From positions 62,001 to 126,000 of the forward strand of contig NZ_JABAFY010000002.1 of the NCBI RefSeq assembly GCF_012843875.1: 64,000 bases of DNA. The letters are read 5' to 3'. The DNA comes from Desulfovibrio piger. GTDB taxonomy: Bacteria > Desulfobacterota > Desulfovibrionia > Desulfovibrionales > Desulfovibrionaceae. Below are positions 22,861 to 33,596 of this stretch, piece after piece. Below the pieces are notes generated by a model. The model did not search any database and was not told where the DNA came from. It worked only from the letters and a program-made list of their open reading frames with translations. Every line of letters starts with the position of its first letter. Position 1 is the stretch's first letter. The translations under genes and the position numbers were made by a program.

Positions 22861-22995
22861 ACCACCCGGGCAGGACAGACGATGACCGCGGCGCCACCGC
22901 CGCCACCAGCCCCGCCGCTTGCGCGCAACGGCGGGAAAGCGCATACTTTCGCCATCCTGCCGGGACTTCCCGGCCCATACGTTGACGAGACTGCC

Positions 22996-25029
22996 ATGAA
23001 AAACATCCGCAATATCGGCATCATCGCCCACATCGACGCGGGCAAGACCACGCTCTCGGAGCGCATGCTCTACTACAGCCGCAAGATCCACCGCCTGGGG
23101 GAAGTCCATGACGGCACCGCCACCATGGACTACATGCCCGAGGAGCAGGAGCGCGGCATCACCATCATGTCGGCCTGCACCACCTGCCAGTGGAACGAGC
23201 ACACCATCAACCTCATCGACACGCCCGGCCATGTGGACTTCACCATCGAGGTGGAGCGCTCCCTGCGCGTGCTGGACGGTGCGGTGGGCGTGTTCTGCGG
23301 CGTGGCCGGTGTGGAACCGCAGTCCGAGACGGTCTGGCGGCAGTCGGAGAGCTTTGGCGTGCCCAAGATCGCCTTCATCAACAAGATGGACCGGATGGGC
23401 GCTGATTTCGCCAATGTGCTGGAAGGCATGAAAAAACGTCTGGGCGCCAATCCCCTGCCCCTGACCATCCCCAACGGAGAGGGCGAGGCTTTCGACGGCG
23501 TGCTGGACCTGCTGGCCCGCGAGCATCTGGACTTCGACCAGGCCGACCAGGGCCGCACCGTGACCCGCCGCCCCTGGAGCGATGCGGAAGCCGCCGTGGC
23601 CGAGCCCTGGCGGGAAAGCCTGCTGGAGCATCTGGCCGAGGCCGACGAGCCCTTCCTCGACCTGTATCTGGGCGGGGAATACAGCCTGGACGACGTGCGC
23701 GCCGCCCTGCGCCGGGCCACCCTGAGCCGGGCCGTGACCCCGGTGTTCTGCGGCTCCGCCCTGCGCAACAGCGGCGTACAGCCCGTGCTGGATGCCGTCT
23801 GCGACCTGCTGCCTTCGCCGCTGGACGTGCCCGCGCCCGTGGGCCGCGACAGCGAGGGCAACGAGGTGCCCGTGCCTCCCGATGCCGCCGCGCCCGCCGT
23901 GGTGCTGATCTTCAAGGTGCTCATGGAGAACGGCCGCAAGCTGGCTTTTGCCCGCGTCTACGCAGGCAGCCTGCACGAGGGCGACGCCCTGACCAATACC
24001 GCCGGCAAGACCGAGGACCGCATCAGCCGCATCTACCGCATGCATGCCGACCGCCGCGAGCAGCTGGAAAGCGCCTCCACCGGCGAGATCGTGACCCTCG
24101 TGGGCCTGCGCGGCGCGCACACCGGCGAGACCTATTGCCACAAGAGCCGCCTGCTGGCCCTGGAAGCCATCGACTCCTACGCGCCGGTCATCACCCTGGC
24201 CCTGGAGCCGCGCAATGCCGACGAAGGCAAGGTGCTGGACGAGGCCCTGGAACGCTACGCCGCCGAAGACCCCACGCTGGAAGTGCGCATGGACGAGGAA
24301 ACGGCCTGCCGCATGGTCTCCGGCATGGGCGAACTGCATCTGGACGTGCTGCTGGAACGCATGTCCCGCGAATACGGCATCTCGCCCCGGGCCGGACATC
24401 CGCAGGTCATCCTGCGCGAGACCGTACGCAAGGAGGCCGACGGCCAGGGCGAATTCGACCGCGAGCTGGGCAAGGAGCACCACTTCGGCCATGTGGAACT
24501 GCATGTGCGTCCCCTGCCGCGCGGCACGGGCAACCGCGTATTGGTGGGCGACTTTTTGCCCGCCGACGAGGCCGAAGCACGCAAGCTGCTGCCCAAGCCC
24601 CTGCTGGACGCCGCCCTGGAAGGCGTGCGCGATGCCTTGCAGAGCGGTGCCCTGACCGGCTATCCCGTGGAGGACGTGGAAGTGACCCTGACCGCCGTGG
24701 AACGGCGCGAGGGCCAGACCACCGTGCCCGGCTGCCACATGGCCGCGGGCATGGCCCTGCGCGAGGCCCTGGCCGCGGCATCGCCCGTGGCGCTGGAACC
24801 GCTCATGAAGGTGGAGATCAGCGTGCCCGACGAATTCCTGGGCGCGGCCATCAGCCTGTTCGGCACGGCCGGCGGACGTGTGGAAGACCTGGAGGACCGC
24901 TCCGGGCTCAAGCATGTGCGCGGGCTGGCGCCCCTGCGCAAACTTTTCGGTTTTTCGACCTCCCTGCGCTCGGCCACCCAGGGCCGGGCCGGGCTCGTAC
25001 TCACCTTTGACCGCTTCGACCTGCCCTGA
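22996..25029 (+). CDS. elongation factor G-like GTPase (EF-G paralogue)
   Basis: 677 aa, close to EF-G length. G1 is HIDAGKTTLSER near residue 11, then RGITIMSA, DTPGHVDFT (G3) and NKMDRMG (G4) follow in order. Domains II-V follow, including GELHLDVLLERM near 440. It is alone, with no rpsG/rpsL/tufA around it, which points to a second EF-G copy of the FusA2 type and not the main translation factor; that is inference. The 38-codon upstream extension is proline-rich and discarded in favour of ATG 22996 (MKNIRNIGIIAHID). Its stop overlaps the rsmA start (TGATGA). Confidence 0.92.
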   Translation: MKNIRNIGIIAHIDAGKTTLSERMLYYSRKIHRLGEVHDGTATMDYMPEEQERGITIMSACTTCQWNEHTINLIDTPGHVDFTIEVERSLRVLDGAVGVFCGVAGVEPQSETVWRQSESFGVPKIAFINKMDRMGADFANVLEGMKKRLGANPLPLTIPNGEGEAFDGVLDLLAREHLDFDQADQGRTVTRRPWSDAEAAVAEPWRESLLEHLAEADEPFLDLYLGGEYSLDDVRAALRRATLSRAVTPVFCGSALRNSGVQPVLDAVCDLLPSPLDVPAPVGRDSEGNEVPVPPDAAAPAVVLIFKVLMENGRKLAFARVYAGSLHEGDALTNTAGKTEDRISRIYRMHADRREQLESASTGEIVTLVGLRGAHTGETYCHKSRLLALEAIDSYAPVITLALEPRNADEGKVLDEALERYAAEDPTLEVRMDEETACRMVSGMGELHLDVLLERMSREYGISPRAGHPQVILRETVRKEADGQGEFDRELGKEHHFGHVELHVRPLPRGTGNRVLVGDFLPADEAEARKLLPKPLLDAALEGVRDALQSGALTGYPVEDVEVTLTAVERREGQTTVPGCHMAAGMALREALAAASPVALEPLMKVEISVPDEFLGAAISLFGTAGGRVEDLEDRSGLKHVRGLAPLRKLFGFSTSLRSATQGRAGLVLTFDRFDLP

Positions 25030-25847
25030 TGAACGAAAGCACCCAACCCAAGGCCCAAAAAAGTCTGGGCCAGCACTTCTTGCGGCATGAGAGCATCTGC
25101 AACCGCATCGCCTCCCTGCTGCTGCCCAAGGACACGGACAACGTCATCGAGATCGGCCCCGGCCCCGGCGCCCTGACCCGCGCCATCGAGGCCCAGCCCC
25201 ATGCCCGGCTGGTGCTGCTGGAAAAGGACAGCCACTGGGCCGCCGAGCGCCAGCGCCTGGGCGCGGCGCGTACCCAGGCCGTGCTGACGGACGCCCTGCG
25301 CTTCGACTGGAGCCGCATCACGCCCGACAATCCGTGGAAGATCATCGGCAACCTGCCCTACAACGTGGCCTCGCCCATGATGTGGGACCTGTTCTCCCGC
25401 GCCACGGGCCTGGTGCGGGCGGCCTTCATGGTCCAGAAGGAAGTGGGCCAGCGCCTGGCCGCCGGGCCGGGCAACGGCCATTACGGGGCCCTGTCGGTCT
25501 GGGTGCAGAGTTTTGCCCGGCCGCGCATGGAGTTCATCGTGGGCCCCGGCGCCTTCAGCCCGCCGCCCAAGGTGGATTCCGCCGTGCTCTCCTTCGAGCC
25601 CCTGCCCCTGGACCAGCGCCCGGAGCGCCCGGATCTGCTGGCCCTGGTCATCAAGGTCTGTTTCCAGCAGCGCCGCAAGCAGCTGGGCAGCATCGCCCGC
25701 CGCTGCCCGCTGGCCCCGTGGCTGTCCGCGGCCATCGAGCAGGCCGGCATCACGCCCACCCTGCGGCCGGAACAGCTCACTGTGGCGGACTTTCAGCATA
25801 TCAGCCGTTTCGGGGCTTCCTTGCTTGACAACCCCTTGAAAAACTGA
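25029..25847 (+). CDS. rsmA: 16S rRNA (adenine-1518/1519-N6) dimethyltransferase
   Basis: 272 aa, KsgA/RsmA family, normal length. It dimethylates two adjacent adenines near the 3' end of 16S rRNA during 30S assembly. Visible features are the family N-terminus QKSLGQHFLRHESICNRI, SAM motif EIGPGPGALT near residue 38, and the NLPYNVASPM catalytic motif near 105. It overlaps the EF-G paralogue by one base and is probably co-translated with it. Confidence 0.95.
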   Translation: MNESTQPKAQKSLGQHFLRHESICNRIASLLLPKDTDNVIEIGPGPGALTRAIEAQPHARLVLLEKDSHWAAERQRLGAARTQAVLTDALRFDWSRITPDNPWKIIGNLPYNVASPMMWDLFSRATGLVRAAFMVQKEVGQRLAAGPGNGHYGALSVWVQSFARPRMEFIVGPGAFSPPPKVDSAVLSFEPLPLDQRPERPDLLALVIKVCFQQRRKQLGSIARRCPLAPWLSAAIEQAGITPTLRPEQLTVADFQHISRFGASLLDNPLKN

Positions 25848-25943
25848 TTGCCTGACAGGTAGTTTTACAAAAACAACACGCCAGAGGGGATCCGCCCCGC
25901 GGCGGACATGGCGTATCACTGACGAGATGAGGAGGATATCCCA

Positions 25944-26216
25944 ATGACCAAGGCTGACCTGGTTGAAAAGATTGCCGCCAAGGCCAATCTGACCAAAGCC
26001 GCTGCTGAACGCGCGCTCAATGCCTTCCTGGCTTCTGTGGAAGAATCCCTGGCCAAGGACGACAAGCTGACCCTGACCGGTTTCGGCACCTTCGTGGTGG
26101 AGACCCGCAAGGAACGCCAGGGCCGCAACCCCCGTACCGGCGAGACCCTGACCATCCCCGCCTGCAAGATGGTGAAATTCCGTCCCGGCAAGATGCTCAA
26201 GGACGCCCTCGACTAG
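25944..26216 (+). CDS. hup: HU-family DNA-binding protein
   Basis: 90 aa, the normal size of HU. It is a nucleoid protein that binds and bends DNA as a dimer. The signature [22 protein letters not shown] lies at residues 45-66, with the DNA-contacting arm [11 protein letters not shown]. It has a strong GGAGGA ribosome site and its own terminator, a 17-bp perfect stem, so it is expressed independently. Confidence 0.95.
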   Translation: MTKADLVEKIAAKANLTKAAAERALNAFLASVEESLAKDDKLTLTGFGTFVVETRKERQGRNPRTGETLTIPACKMVKFRPGKMLKDALD

Positions 26217-26233
26217 CCGACCCCCATTTTCCG

Positions 26234-26272
26234 GAAAAGATAAAACAGGCCCCGCCTGTTTTATCTTTTCTC
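26234..26272. terminator. rho-independent terminator after hup
   Basis: A perfect 17-bp stem (26234-26250 with 26254-26270), CCC loop, with A-rich and T-rich outer arms. It would act in both directions. Confidence 0.88.
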
Positions 26273-26343
26273 CGCCGCCTCCTCATGGTCCCCAGGACCG
26301 CCAAGCCCCGACCCCGGCCACGCCGGGAAAAGGATCACCCCCA

Positions 26344-26748
26344 ATGGACAAGAAATTCTGTTTCGATGCCCTGGCTGAAGAAGGCTTCCAGCCTGAGATC
26401 GACGAAGACGGCGACATCTCCTTCCTCGCGGGCGAGATCTCCCTTTCCCTCATCCTCGACGAGGAAGACAAGGACTTCTTCTCTCTGGTCTGCGCCTTCG
26501 AAGTGGACGACATGGATCAGCTGGAGCTCTTCTACAGCGCCGCTTCCGAAGCCTCCCGCGAATACCGGATCGCCAAGGCCTACATCGGCGAGATCGAAGA
26601 CGAATGCTTCGAGATCCGCTTCTGTGTGGAAGGCCTGGCCACGCCGGAACTCTTCCGCAGCAACCTGCGCCGCTATGTGGAGCTGCTGCTGGACATGCAG
26701 GAAAGCGTCTTTGGCGCCTGCGAAGAAGACGACTCCGACGCCGAGTAG
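26344..26748 (+). CDS. small acidic YbjN-like protein
   Basis: 134 aa, very acidic (many Asp and Glu, ending EEDDSDAE). The layout is an N-terminal DGDISFLAGEISLSLILDEED beta stretch and a C-terminal helical segment around LFRSNLRRYVELLLDMQ. That resembles the YbjN/type III chaperone-like fold, but the match is by general pattern only. The function is unknown. It stands between hup and rpsU with terminators or gaps on both sides. Confidence 0.65.
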   Translation: MDKKFCFDALAEEGFQPEIDEDGDISFLAGEISLSLILDEEDKDFFSLVCAFEVDDMDQLELFYSAASEASREYRIAKAYIGEIEDECFEIRFCVEGLATPELFRSNLRRYVELLLDMQESVFGACEEDDSDAE

Positions 26749-26942
26749 CCTTTCCGTCCTTTCGGCACCTTCCGGCAGGGGCCCGCGCCCGCTGCCCTCT
26801 CCTTTATGTGTCCTGTAAAAAAATGCTTGCCTTTTTTGGGCATCAGGACTACAAGACTGTCCTTGACCTTGCAAACAAGGTCGAATGACGCCCGCGTCAT
26901 TGCCCGGCCTGGCCGGAGCTCTCGCAGGAGGGGGTGATATTC

Positions 26943-27146
26943 GTGCCCGGAGTGTTTCTGAACGAAGACGATTACAACTTCGATATCGCGCTGCGCCGCT
27001 TCAAGAAGCAGGTGGAAAAGGCCGGTGTGCTGTCCGAAATGAAAAAGCGCCAGCACTACGAAAAGCCCAGCGTGATGCGCAAGAAGAAGAAGGCTGCTGC
27101 CCGTAAGCGCCTGATGAAGAAAATCAGAAAGATGAACATGGCCTAG
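26943..27146 (+). CDS. rpsU: 30S ribosomal protein S21
   Basis: 67 aa. The sequence [20 protein letters not shown] then [20 protein letters not shown] is S21, with the basic C-terminal tail [18 protein letters not shown]. It starts with GTG at 26943, where the family N-terminus (M-PGV) begins; another in-frame GTG at 26934 lies too close to the AGGAGG site. S21 takes part in initiation on the 30S subunit. It heads the macromolecular-synthesis gene group yqeY-mutS2-dnaG-rpoD, though a terminator separates it from yqeY. Confidence 0.92.
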   Translation: MPGVFLNEDDYNFDIALRRFKKQVEKAGVLSEMKKRQHYEKPSVMRKKKKAAARKRLMKKIRKMNMA

Positions 27147-27171
27147 TTCTCAGGCCTTGCACGTCACCTTT

Positions 27172-27213
27172 GAACTGCGGAAGGCCCTCGTGGTCTTCCG
27201 CAGTTCCTCTTTT
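27172..27213 (+). terminator. terminator after rpsU
   Basis: A perfect 12-bp stem (27172-27183 with 27195-27206) and CCTCTTTTC tail. It is likely partial, allowing some readthrough into yqeY, mutS2, dnaG and rpoD. Confidence 0.8.
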
Positions 27214-27236
27214 CACCCCCTACCCATCCCAACGCC

Positions 27237-27692
27237 ATGAGCCTGTTTGAAACTATCGAAAAAGATTACGTCCAGGCCTACAAGGCCAAGGACGCCGTGC
27301 GTCTGACCGTCCTGCGCCTGCTCAAGACCGCCGTCAAGAACCGTCTGGTGGACCTGTGCCGTCCCGGCGGCACCCTGGACGATGCCGAGATGCTCGACCT
27401 CATCATCAAGGAAGGCAAGCAGCGTCAGGACTCCATCGAGCAGTACACCTCCGCCGGCCGTCAGGATCTGGCCGACAAGGAAGCCGCCGAACTGGCCGTC
27501 ATCCAGAGCTATCTGCCCAAGCCCCTGACCGAAGAAGAACTGACCGCCCTCATCGATGCCACCATCGCCGAAGTGGGCGCCACCTCGCCCCGCGAGATGG
27601 GCAAGGTCATCTCCGCCATCATGGCCACCCACAAGGGCCGTGTGGACGGCAAGGCCCTTTCCGCCGCCGTCAAGGCCCGCCTGACCGCCTAA
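27237..27692 (+). CDS. yqeY: GatB/YqeY-domain protein
   Basis: 151 aa, standalone YqeY. The family pattern is clear: KAKDAVRLTVLRLLKTAVKN near residue 16, REMGKVISAIMATHKGRVDG near 121, and the C-terminal KALSAAVKARL. It resembles the tail domain of the GatB amidotransferase subunit, but its own role is not established. Only 8 bp separate it from mutS2. Gene neighbourhoods rpsU-yqeY-(mutS2)-dnaG-rpoD are common in related bacteria. Confidence 0.92.
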   Translation: MSLFETIEKDYVQAYKAKDAVRLTVLRLLKTAVKNRLVDLCRPGGTLDDAEMLDLIIKEGKQRQDSIEQYTSAGRQDLADKEAAELAVIQSYLPKPLTEEELTALIDATIAEVGATSPREMGKVISAIMATHKGRVDGKALSAAVKARLTA

Positions 27693-27700
27693 GAGCATCC

Positions 27701-30082
27701 ATGATCCACAGCCGCACTCTCCACGCGCTCGAATTCCCGCAGATCACGGAGCACCTCGCCAGCCTGTGCCTTTCCCCGGCCGGCCGCGAGCGTGCTCTTG
27801 AGCTGCGTCCGCTGGAAGACGCCGCCGCCGTCACCCACGCGGCGCGCCTGTATGACGAATCCGCCGTCTGGGCCGCCCGTCCCATGGGCGAGGGCGGCTT
27901 TGCCCTGGGGTCCTTCCCCGATGTGGGCGCCTTCCTGCGGGTGGCCGAAAAGCCCGGCCTGCAGCCCGATACCGATGCCTTCTGGGCCCTGCGCGAGATG
28001 CTGCGGCTGGCCAAGGCCGCCCATGCCTCCATCGCCCTGCCCGAAGCCGAGGACCAGTGGCCGCACCTGCTGGCCCTGGCCCAGGAAACGCCGCTGCCCG
28101 TGCAGCTCACGGCGGCCCTGCTGCGCTGCATCTCCGATGACGGCCTGATCCGCGACGAGAGCTCGCCCGAACTCTTCCAGGTGCGCAGCGAACTGCGCCG
28201 CCTGCACCAGAACTGCATGCGCCGGGTCAAGGACTACGCCATGCAGTACAATATGCTGGCCTGGCTGCAGGACGAGTTCATGACCCTGTCCTCGGACCGC
28301 TATGTGCTGCCCCTCAAGGCCAACTTCAAGGGCCGCATGCAGGGCATCATCCATGACTGGTCCCAGACCGGCGAGACTTGCTATTTCGAGCCCATGTTCC
28401 TGGTGGAGATCAACAACCGCCTCCAGGAGCTGAAGCGCGAGGAGCGCGAGGAAGAGCACAAGGTGCTGGCCTATCTGCGCAGCCTGCTGCTGGCCGAACT
28501 GCCCGGGGCGCGTGCCGCCCTGGAACTGCTGGCCCAGCTGGACGTTTTGCAGGCCAAGCGCCGCCTGGCCGCCGAATACGACGGCCGCTGCGTGCCGCTC
28601 TCGCCCGTGGAGGAAGGCGTCTGCCTGCTGGAGACCCGCCATCCCCTGCTGGCCCTGGTCAGCCTGCGCCAGCGCAAGGACGAACGCGGCAAGAGCGGCG
28701 GCCTGCAGCAGGTGCGCCCGCTGGACATCGTGCTGCGTCCCGGCGAACGGGCCCTCATCATCACCGGCGGCAACGCCGGCGGCAAGACCGTCTGCCTCAA
28801 GACCCTGGGCCTGTGCGTGGCCATGACCCTGAGCGGCCTGCCCGTGCCCGCGGCCGCCGGTTCGCATCTGCCCTGGTTCGGCCGTGTGGATGCCTTCATC
28901 GGTGACGAGCAGAGCCTGGAAGACAACGTTTCCACCTTCACGGCCCAGATCCAGCATCTGGCCAAGGCCTGGAAGCATCTGGACAGCACCGGCCTCGTGC
29001 TGCTGGACGAATTCGGCGCCGGTACCGACCCCGCCCAGGGCGCGGCCCTGGCCCAGGGCGTGCTGGACGGCCTGCTGGACAAGCAGACCTTCGTGCTGGC
29101 CGCCACCCACTTCCCGGCCCTCAAGACCTACGCCCTGTCGCGCGAAGGCGCGCGGGCCGCTTCGGTGCTCTTCGACCCGCAGAGCAAGAAGCCCCTTTTC
29201 AAGCTGGCCTACGACCAGGTGGGCGCCAGCCAGGCCCTGGACGTGGCCCGCGAGCATGGCCTGCCGGAAAGCATCCTGCGCCGTGCGGAGCATTATCTCC
29301 TGCAGGACGGGCAGGACACCAGCGCCCTGCTGGGCCGCCTCAATGCCCTGGCCGCCGAGCGCGAACAGGAGATCACCCGCCTGCGTCAGGAGCAGGAAAA
29401 GGCCCGCCGCGACACCCAGATCATGCGTGAGAAGACCGAGAAGGAACGCCTGCGCCTGCATGACGAAGTGCGCGCCAAGGCCGGCGAGCTCATGCGCGCC
29501 TGGAAGGAAGGCCGCGCCACCCACAAGCAGGCCCTGAAAGAGATGTCGCGCCTGCGTGCCGATCTGGCCGCGCCCGTGGTGCAGGAAGAGACCTCGGTGC
29601 TGCCGCAGATCGAACATTTCGCGCCCGGCCAGCAGGTCTTCCATACCGTGTTCAACAAGCGCGGCGTGGTGACCGACGTGGACGAACGCCGCAAGCGCGT
29701 GCGCGTGGACCTCAACGGCGTGAGCCTGTGGGCCGCCATGAAGGACGTGCGCCAGAGCGGCCAGTCCGCCCAGGCTGCGGCCCCCCGTGCGCCGCAGCGC
29801 GTCTCCCCGGTCAAGGCCGCCATCGCCAACGACGATGCGCCCGCCCTGCGCCTCGACCTGCGCGGCATGCGTGCCGACCAGGCCCAGGCCGAAGTGGAAC
29901 GCTTCCTGGACAAGGCCCTGCTTTCCGGCTTCAGTGAAGTGGAGATCGTGCACGGTCGCGGCACCGGCGCCCTGCGTCGCCAGATCCATGATTTTCTGCG
30001 CTCCTTCCCGGCCGTGGCCCGTTTTGCCACCGCTCCGGAGGATCGCGGCGGCGATGGCATGACCATCGTCAACCTGCGCTAG
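27701..30082 (+). CDS. mutS2: MutS2 endonuclease (Smr-domain MutS homologue)
   Basis: 793 aa, normal MutS2 length. The MutS-type ATPase has Walker A GGNAGGKTVCLKTLG near residue 355 (more often GPNTGGKT) and Walker B LLDEFGAGTDPAQGAALA near 438. A coiled-coil region lies around residues 540-640 (EREQEITRLRQEQEKARR). The C-terminal Smr nuclease domain holds LRLDLRGMRADQAQAEVERF and VEIVHGRGTGALRRQI. MutS2 acts on recombination intermediates or collided ribosomes, not mismatch repair, depending on species. Start ATG 27701. Confidence 0.95.
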   Translation: MIHSRTLHALEFPQITEHLASLCLSPAGRERALELRPLEDAAAVTHAARLYDESAVWAARPMGEGGFALGSFPDVGAFLRVAEKPGLQPDTDAFWALREMLRLAKAAHASIALPEAEDQWPHLLALAQETPLPVQLTAALLRCISDDGLIRDESSPELFQVRSELRRLHQNCMRRVKDYAMQYNMLAWLQDEFMTLSSDRYVLPLKANFKGRMQGIIHDWSQTGETCYFEPMFLVEINNRLQELKREEREEEHKVLAYLRSLLLAELPGARAALELLAQLDVLQAKRRLAAEYDGRCVPLSPVEEGVCLLETRHPLLALVSLRQRKDERGKSGGLQQVRPLDIVLRPGERALIITGGNAGGKTVCLKTLGLCVAMTLSGLPVPAAAGSHLPWFGRVDAFIGDEQSLEDNVSTFTAQIQHLAKAWKHLDSTGLVLLDEFGAGTDPAQGAALAQGVLDGLLDKQTFVLAATHFPALKTYALSREGARAASVLFDPQSKKPLFKLAYDQVGASQALDVAREHGLPESILRRAEHYLLQDGQDTSALLGRLNALAAEREQEITRLRQEQEKARRDTQIMREKTEKERLRLHDEVRAKAGELMRAWKEGRATHKQALKEMSRLRADLAAPVVQEETSVLPQIEHFAPGQQVFHTVFNKRGVVTDVDERRKRVRVDLNGVSLWAAMKDVRQSGQSAQAAAPRAPQRVSPVKAAIANDDAPALRLDLRGMRADQAQAEVERFLDKALLSGFSEVEIVHGRGTGALRRQIHDFLRSFPAVARFATAPEDRGGDGMTIVNLR

Positions 30083-30110
30083 CACAGCCGGGCAGTCCGG
30101 CGAGGGCCTC

Positions 30111-31838
30111 ATGCAGTCCAGAGATGCCATCCGCGCCATCAAGGAGCGGCTCAACATCACGGATATCGTGCGCCGTTACGTGGATCTCAAGCGTAACGGG
30201 CCGCGCTGGGTGGCGCCCTGCCCCTTCCATCAGGAGACCAAGCCCAGTTTCTCGGTCAACGAGGAACAGGGCCTGTTCTACTGTTTCGGCTGCCAGGCGT
30301 CCGGGGACATCTTCGATTTCTACGGCCGCATCAACGGCCTGGATTTCCGCGAGACCCTGGAGCAGCTGGCCGCCGAGGCCGGCATCACGCTGGATCGCGG
30401 GCCCGTTGACAAAAAACGGCAGGAAGAAGACCGGCAGCGGCGTTCTTCCCGCCAGACCATGCTGCGCATGTACGAGCTGGCGGCGGCCCATTTTGCCGCG
30501 GCCCTCAAAAGCCCGGAAGCCGAGGAGTGCCGGGCCTACATACAGCGGCGCGGCCTGAGCCCGGATGTCGTGGAGCGTTTCGGTCTGGGCTGGGCGCGGC
30601 GTGACTGGCATTCGCTGGACCTGGCCCTGCAGCGCGCGGGCTACGACATGCGCCTGGCCGCCGAGGCCGGACTGGTGGGACGCTCGGACCGGGGCTCGGT
30701 CTATGACCGCTTTCGGGGCCGTCTCATCTTTCCCATCAAAAACCTTTCCAACCAAGTCATCGCCTTTGGCGGGCGCATCATCGCGGACGAGGACGAAGCC
30801 AAGTACATCAACAGTTCCGATACGCCCATCTATAAGAAAGGAGAACATCTTTACGGTCTTGCCCAGGCCAGAAAAGGCATTACTGTAAAGGGACGGGCCC
30901 TTTTGACCGAGGGCTACATGGACGTGCTGACCCTGCACCAGTTCGGCTACGACAATGCCGTGGGCGTGCTGGGCACCGCCCTGACCCCGGACCAGATCAA
31001 ACGTCTTTCGGGCTTCACCTCGCAGCTCACCCTGTTGTTCGACGGGGACCGCGCCGGCCGCAAGGCCGCCCTGCGTTCCTGCGAGATGCTGCTCACCCGC
31101 GGTCTGGCCTGCACCGTTGTCCTGATGCCCGAAGGCGAGGACATCGACAGCCTGCTGCGCACGCAGGGCGTGGAGGCCTTCGAGGCCCTGCAGGCCCAGG
31201 CGCCGGACGGGCTGCGTTTTTGTCTGGACGTGCTGCGCGCCCTGGCCCCGCGCGAGACCGTGGAATGGGCCAAGAATTTTTTGCGCCATGTGGAAGTGCC
31301 GGAGCTGGTCAGCCCCTATGTGTCACGGCTGGCCACCCACCTGCAGCTTTCCGAGGCGGAATTGCGTCAGGGACTGGCCGACAGCAGACGTCCCGGCCCT
31401 GACGGACAGACCACGCGCCCCAGCCGGGCGCGACAGAACATGCGGGACCGCCAGATCATGATGTATGCGGTCCGCTACCCCGACCGACTGGACGATCTGC
31501 GGGATCTGGGCGCTGACCTGGCCCTGCAGTCGGACATCGCCCGTCAGTTGTGGGACAAGATCGAAGAATGGGGCTCTGACGAGGCCCCCTACCATCTGGA
31601 CCAGCGCGAAAAGAATTTCTGGTCCTTCTGCCGGGGCGCCGAAGCGGCCCCCCGTGATGACGGCGACAGGGAGCTGGAAGCCCTGCGCCATGATCTTGAT
31701 GCCTATTATGCGGCAACCCAGCGCCAGTCCGTGACGGCCGCCCTGCGGCAGAACACCGGCACCGGCGACTTTGCCGCTGATTTGGAATATCTTCGCGCAC
31801 TGCAGGAAACCTTGGAGCAGGGACATGAGCAATCTTAA
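30111..31838 (+). CDS. dnaG: DNA primase
   Basis: 575 aa. It makes RNA primers for replication. The zinc-binding N-terminus is [18 protein letters not shown] followed by [15 protein letters not shown]. The TOPRIM core includes [16 protein letters not shown] near residue 264 and [16 protein letters not shown] near 309. The C-terminal region is shorter and less conserved. The gene end overlaps rpoD by 14 bp, so the two are translationally linked. Confidence 0.96.
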   Translation: MQSRDAIRAIKERLNITDIVRRYVDLKRNGPRWVAPCPFHQETKPSFSVNEEQGLFYCFGCQASGDIFDFYGRINGLDFRETLEQLAAEAGITLDRGPVDKKRQEEDRQRRSSRQTMLRMYELAAAHFAAALKSPEAEECRAYIQRRGLSPDVVERFGLGWARRDWHSLDLALQRAGYDMRLAAEAGLVGRSDRGSVYDRFRGRLIFPIKNLSNQVIAFGGRIIADEDEAKYINSSDTPIYKKGEHLYGLAQARKGITVKGRALLTEGYMDVLTLHQFGYDNAVGVLGTALTPDQIKRLSGFTSQLTLLFDGDRAGRKAALRSCEMLLTRGLACTVVLMPEGEDIDSLLRTQGVEAFEALQAQAPDGLRFCLDVLRALAPRETVEWAKNFLRHVEVPELVSPYVSRLATHLQLSEAELRQGLADSRRPGPDGQTTRPSRARQNMRDRQIMMYAVRYPDRLDDLRDLGADLALQSDIARQLWDKIEEWGSDEAPYHLDQREKNFWSFCRGAEAAPRDDGDRELEALRHDLDAYYAATQRQSVTAALRQNTGTGDFAADLEYLRALQETLEQGHEQS

Positions 31839-33594
31839 AGATATCCAGCAAATTCAAAGCCTCATCGCCAAGGGCAAGGGCATGGGCTACCTGACCTTCG
31901 ACGAGGTCAACAAAGCCCTTCCCGTGGAGATGAACACTCCCGAGCAGTTCGAGGAGATCATCGGCATCTTTGAGCAGCTGGAGATCGCCATCGTCGATTC
32001 CGAAAAGGACGGCAAAAAAATCTCCGCCACGCCCACCGAAACCGACGACGACGCCATGGACGGCTCCCTGGAGCTGGCCGAAGACGAAGAATCCGCCGAC
32101 TATTCCTCGCGCAGCACCGACCCGGTGCGCATGTACCTGCGCGAGATGGGCGCCGTGCCCCTGCTGGATCGCGACGGTGAAGTGGTCATCGCCAAAAAGA
32201 TCGAGATGGGCGAGCAGGACGTGCTCTACGCCCTGGTGGAAGTGCCCGTGGCCGTGGAAGAGCTCATCAACGTGGGCGAGGACCTGCGCCAGAACCGCAT
32301 CAAGCTCAAGGACGTGGTCAAGACCATCGAAGAAGACGATCCCAGCGAAGACGAGCTCAACCAGCGCTCCCGCGTCATCCTGCTGCTGGACGAGATCAAG
32401 CAGATCTTCAAGAAAAAGCGCAAGATCTACAAGAAGCTGGACGACTGCAACACCCTTGACCGCAAGGTGACCGCCATCCAGAAGGAGATCATCAGCTACA
32501 AGGAAGAGATCGTCACCCGCCTGCGCGACATCAAGCTGGAAAAGACCCTCATCGACCGCATCATCGAAACGGTCGAGGACTACGTGCGCCAGATGCACAA
32601 CTGCCAGCGCGACCTTTCGGCCTACATCCTGTCCACCGGGCGTACCCAGGCCGAGATCCAGGAGATGTTCACCGGCCTTGAGCAGCGCACCATCAATCCC
32701 AATGATGCCGCCCGCGACCTCAAGCTCAGCGTGGACGAGCTCTTCTCCTTCAAGGAAATGATCATCGGCAAGATCGAGATCCTGAGCCGTCTGCAGGAAA
32801 AGTGCTGCCACAACGTCAACGACCTGGAAGAAGTGCTGTGGCGCATCAAGCGCGGCAACACCGCCGCCATGCGCGCCAAGCAGGAGCTCATCCGCTCCAA
32901 CCTGCGTCTGGTGGTCTCCATCGCCAAAAAGTACACCAACCGCGGTCTCCAGTTCCTGGACCTCATCCAGGAAGGCAACATCGGCCTCATGAAGGCCGTG
33001 GACAAGTTCGAGTACCAGCGCGGTTACAAGTTCTCCACCTACGCCACCTGGTGGATCCGTCAGGCCATCACCCGCGCCATCGCGGACCAGGCCCGCACCA
33101 TCCGTATCCCGGTGCACATGATCGAGACCATCAACAAGCTCATCCGCACCTCGCGTTACCTGGTGCAGGAGCTGGGCCGTGATCCCACGCCCGAAGAGAT
33201 CGCCGAGCGCATGGAATACCCGGTGGAAAAGGTCAAGAAAGTGCTCAAGATCGCCAAGGAACCCATCTCGCTGGAAACGCCCATCGGCGACGAGGAAGAT
33301 TCCAGCCTGGGCGATTTCATCGAGGACAAGAAGGCCGTGGCCCCCGCCGAGGAAGTCATCAATACCAAGCTGTCCGAACAGCTGGCGGCCGTGCTGGCCG
33401 ATCTGACGCCCCGCGAGGAACAGGTGCTGCGCAAGCGTTTCGGTATCGCCGAAAAGAGCGACCATACCCTGGAAGAAGTGGGCAAGCTCTTCAACGTCAC
33501 CCGTGAACGCATCCGCCAGATCGAGGCCAAGGCCCTGCGCAAGCTGCGTCATCCCGTGCGCAGCCAGCCCCTGCGTTCCTACTACGAAAACTAG
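31825..33594 (+). CDS. rpoD: primary RNA polymerase sigma factor (sigma-70)
   Basis: 589 aa. Region 1.1 is at the N-terminus. Region 1.2 is [21 protein letters not shown] near residue 98. Region 2 includes [20 protein letters not shown] and [20 protein letters not shown], and region 4.2 is [21 protein letters not shown]. Large non-conserved and acidic segments ([14 protein letters not shown]) lie between regions 1.2 and 2. ATG 31825, inside the end of dnaG, with a GGAG site 7 nt upstream. This is the housekeeping sigma factor. Confidence 0.97.
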   Translation: MSNLKDIQQIQSLIAKGKGMGYLTFDEVNKALPVEMNTPEQFEEIIGIFEQLEIAIVDSEKDGKKISATPTETDDDAMDGSLELAEDEESADYSSRSTDPVRMYLREMGAVPLLDRDGEVVIAKKIEMGEQDVLYALVEVPVAVEELINVGEDLRQNRIKLKDVVKTIEEDDPSEDELNQRSRVILLLDEIKQIFKKKRKIYKKLDDCNTLDRKVTAIQKEIISYKEEIVTRLRDIKLEKTLIDRIIETVEDYVRQMHNCQRDLSAYILSTGRTQAEIQEMFTGLEQRTINPNDAARDLKLSVDELFSFKEMIIGKIEILSRLQEKCCHNVNDLEEVLWRIKRGNTAAMRAKQELIRSNLRLVVSIAKKYTNRGLQFLDLIQEGNIGLMKAVDKFEYQRGYKFSTYATWWIRQAITRAIADQARTIRIPVHMIETINKLIRTSRYLVQELGRDPTPEEIAERMEYPVEKVKKVLKIAKEPISLETPIGDEEDSSLGDFIEDKKAVAPAEEVINTKLSEQLAAVLADLTPREEQVLRKRFGIAEKSDHTLEEVGKLFNVTRERIRQIEAKALRKLRHPVRSQPLRSYYEN

Positions 33595-33596
33595 TC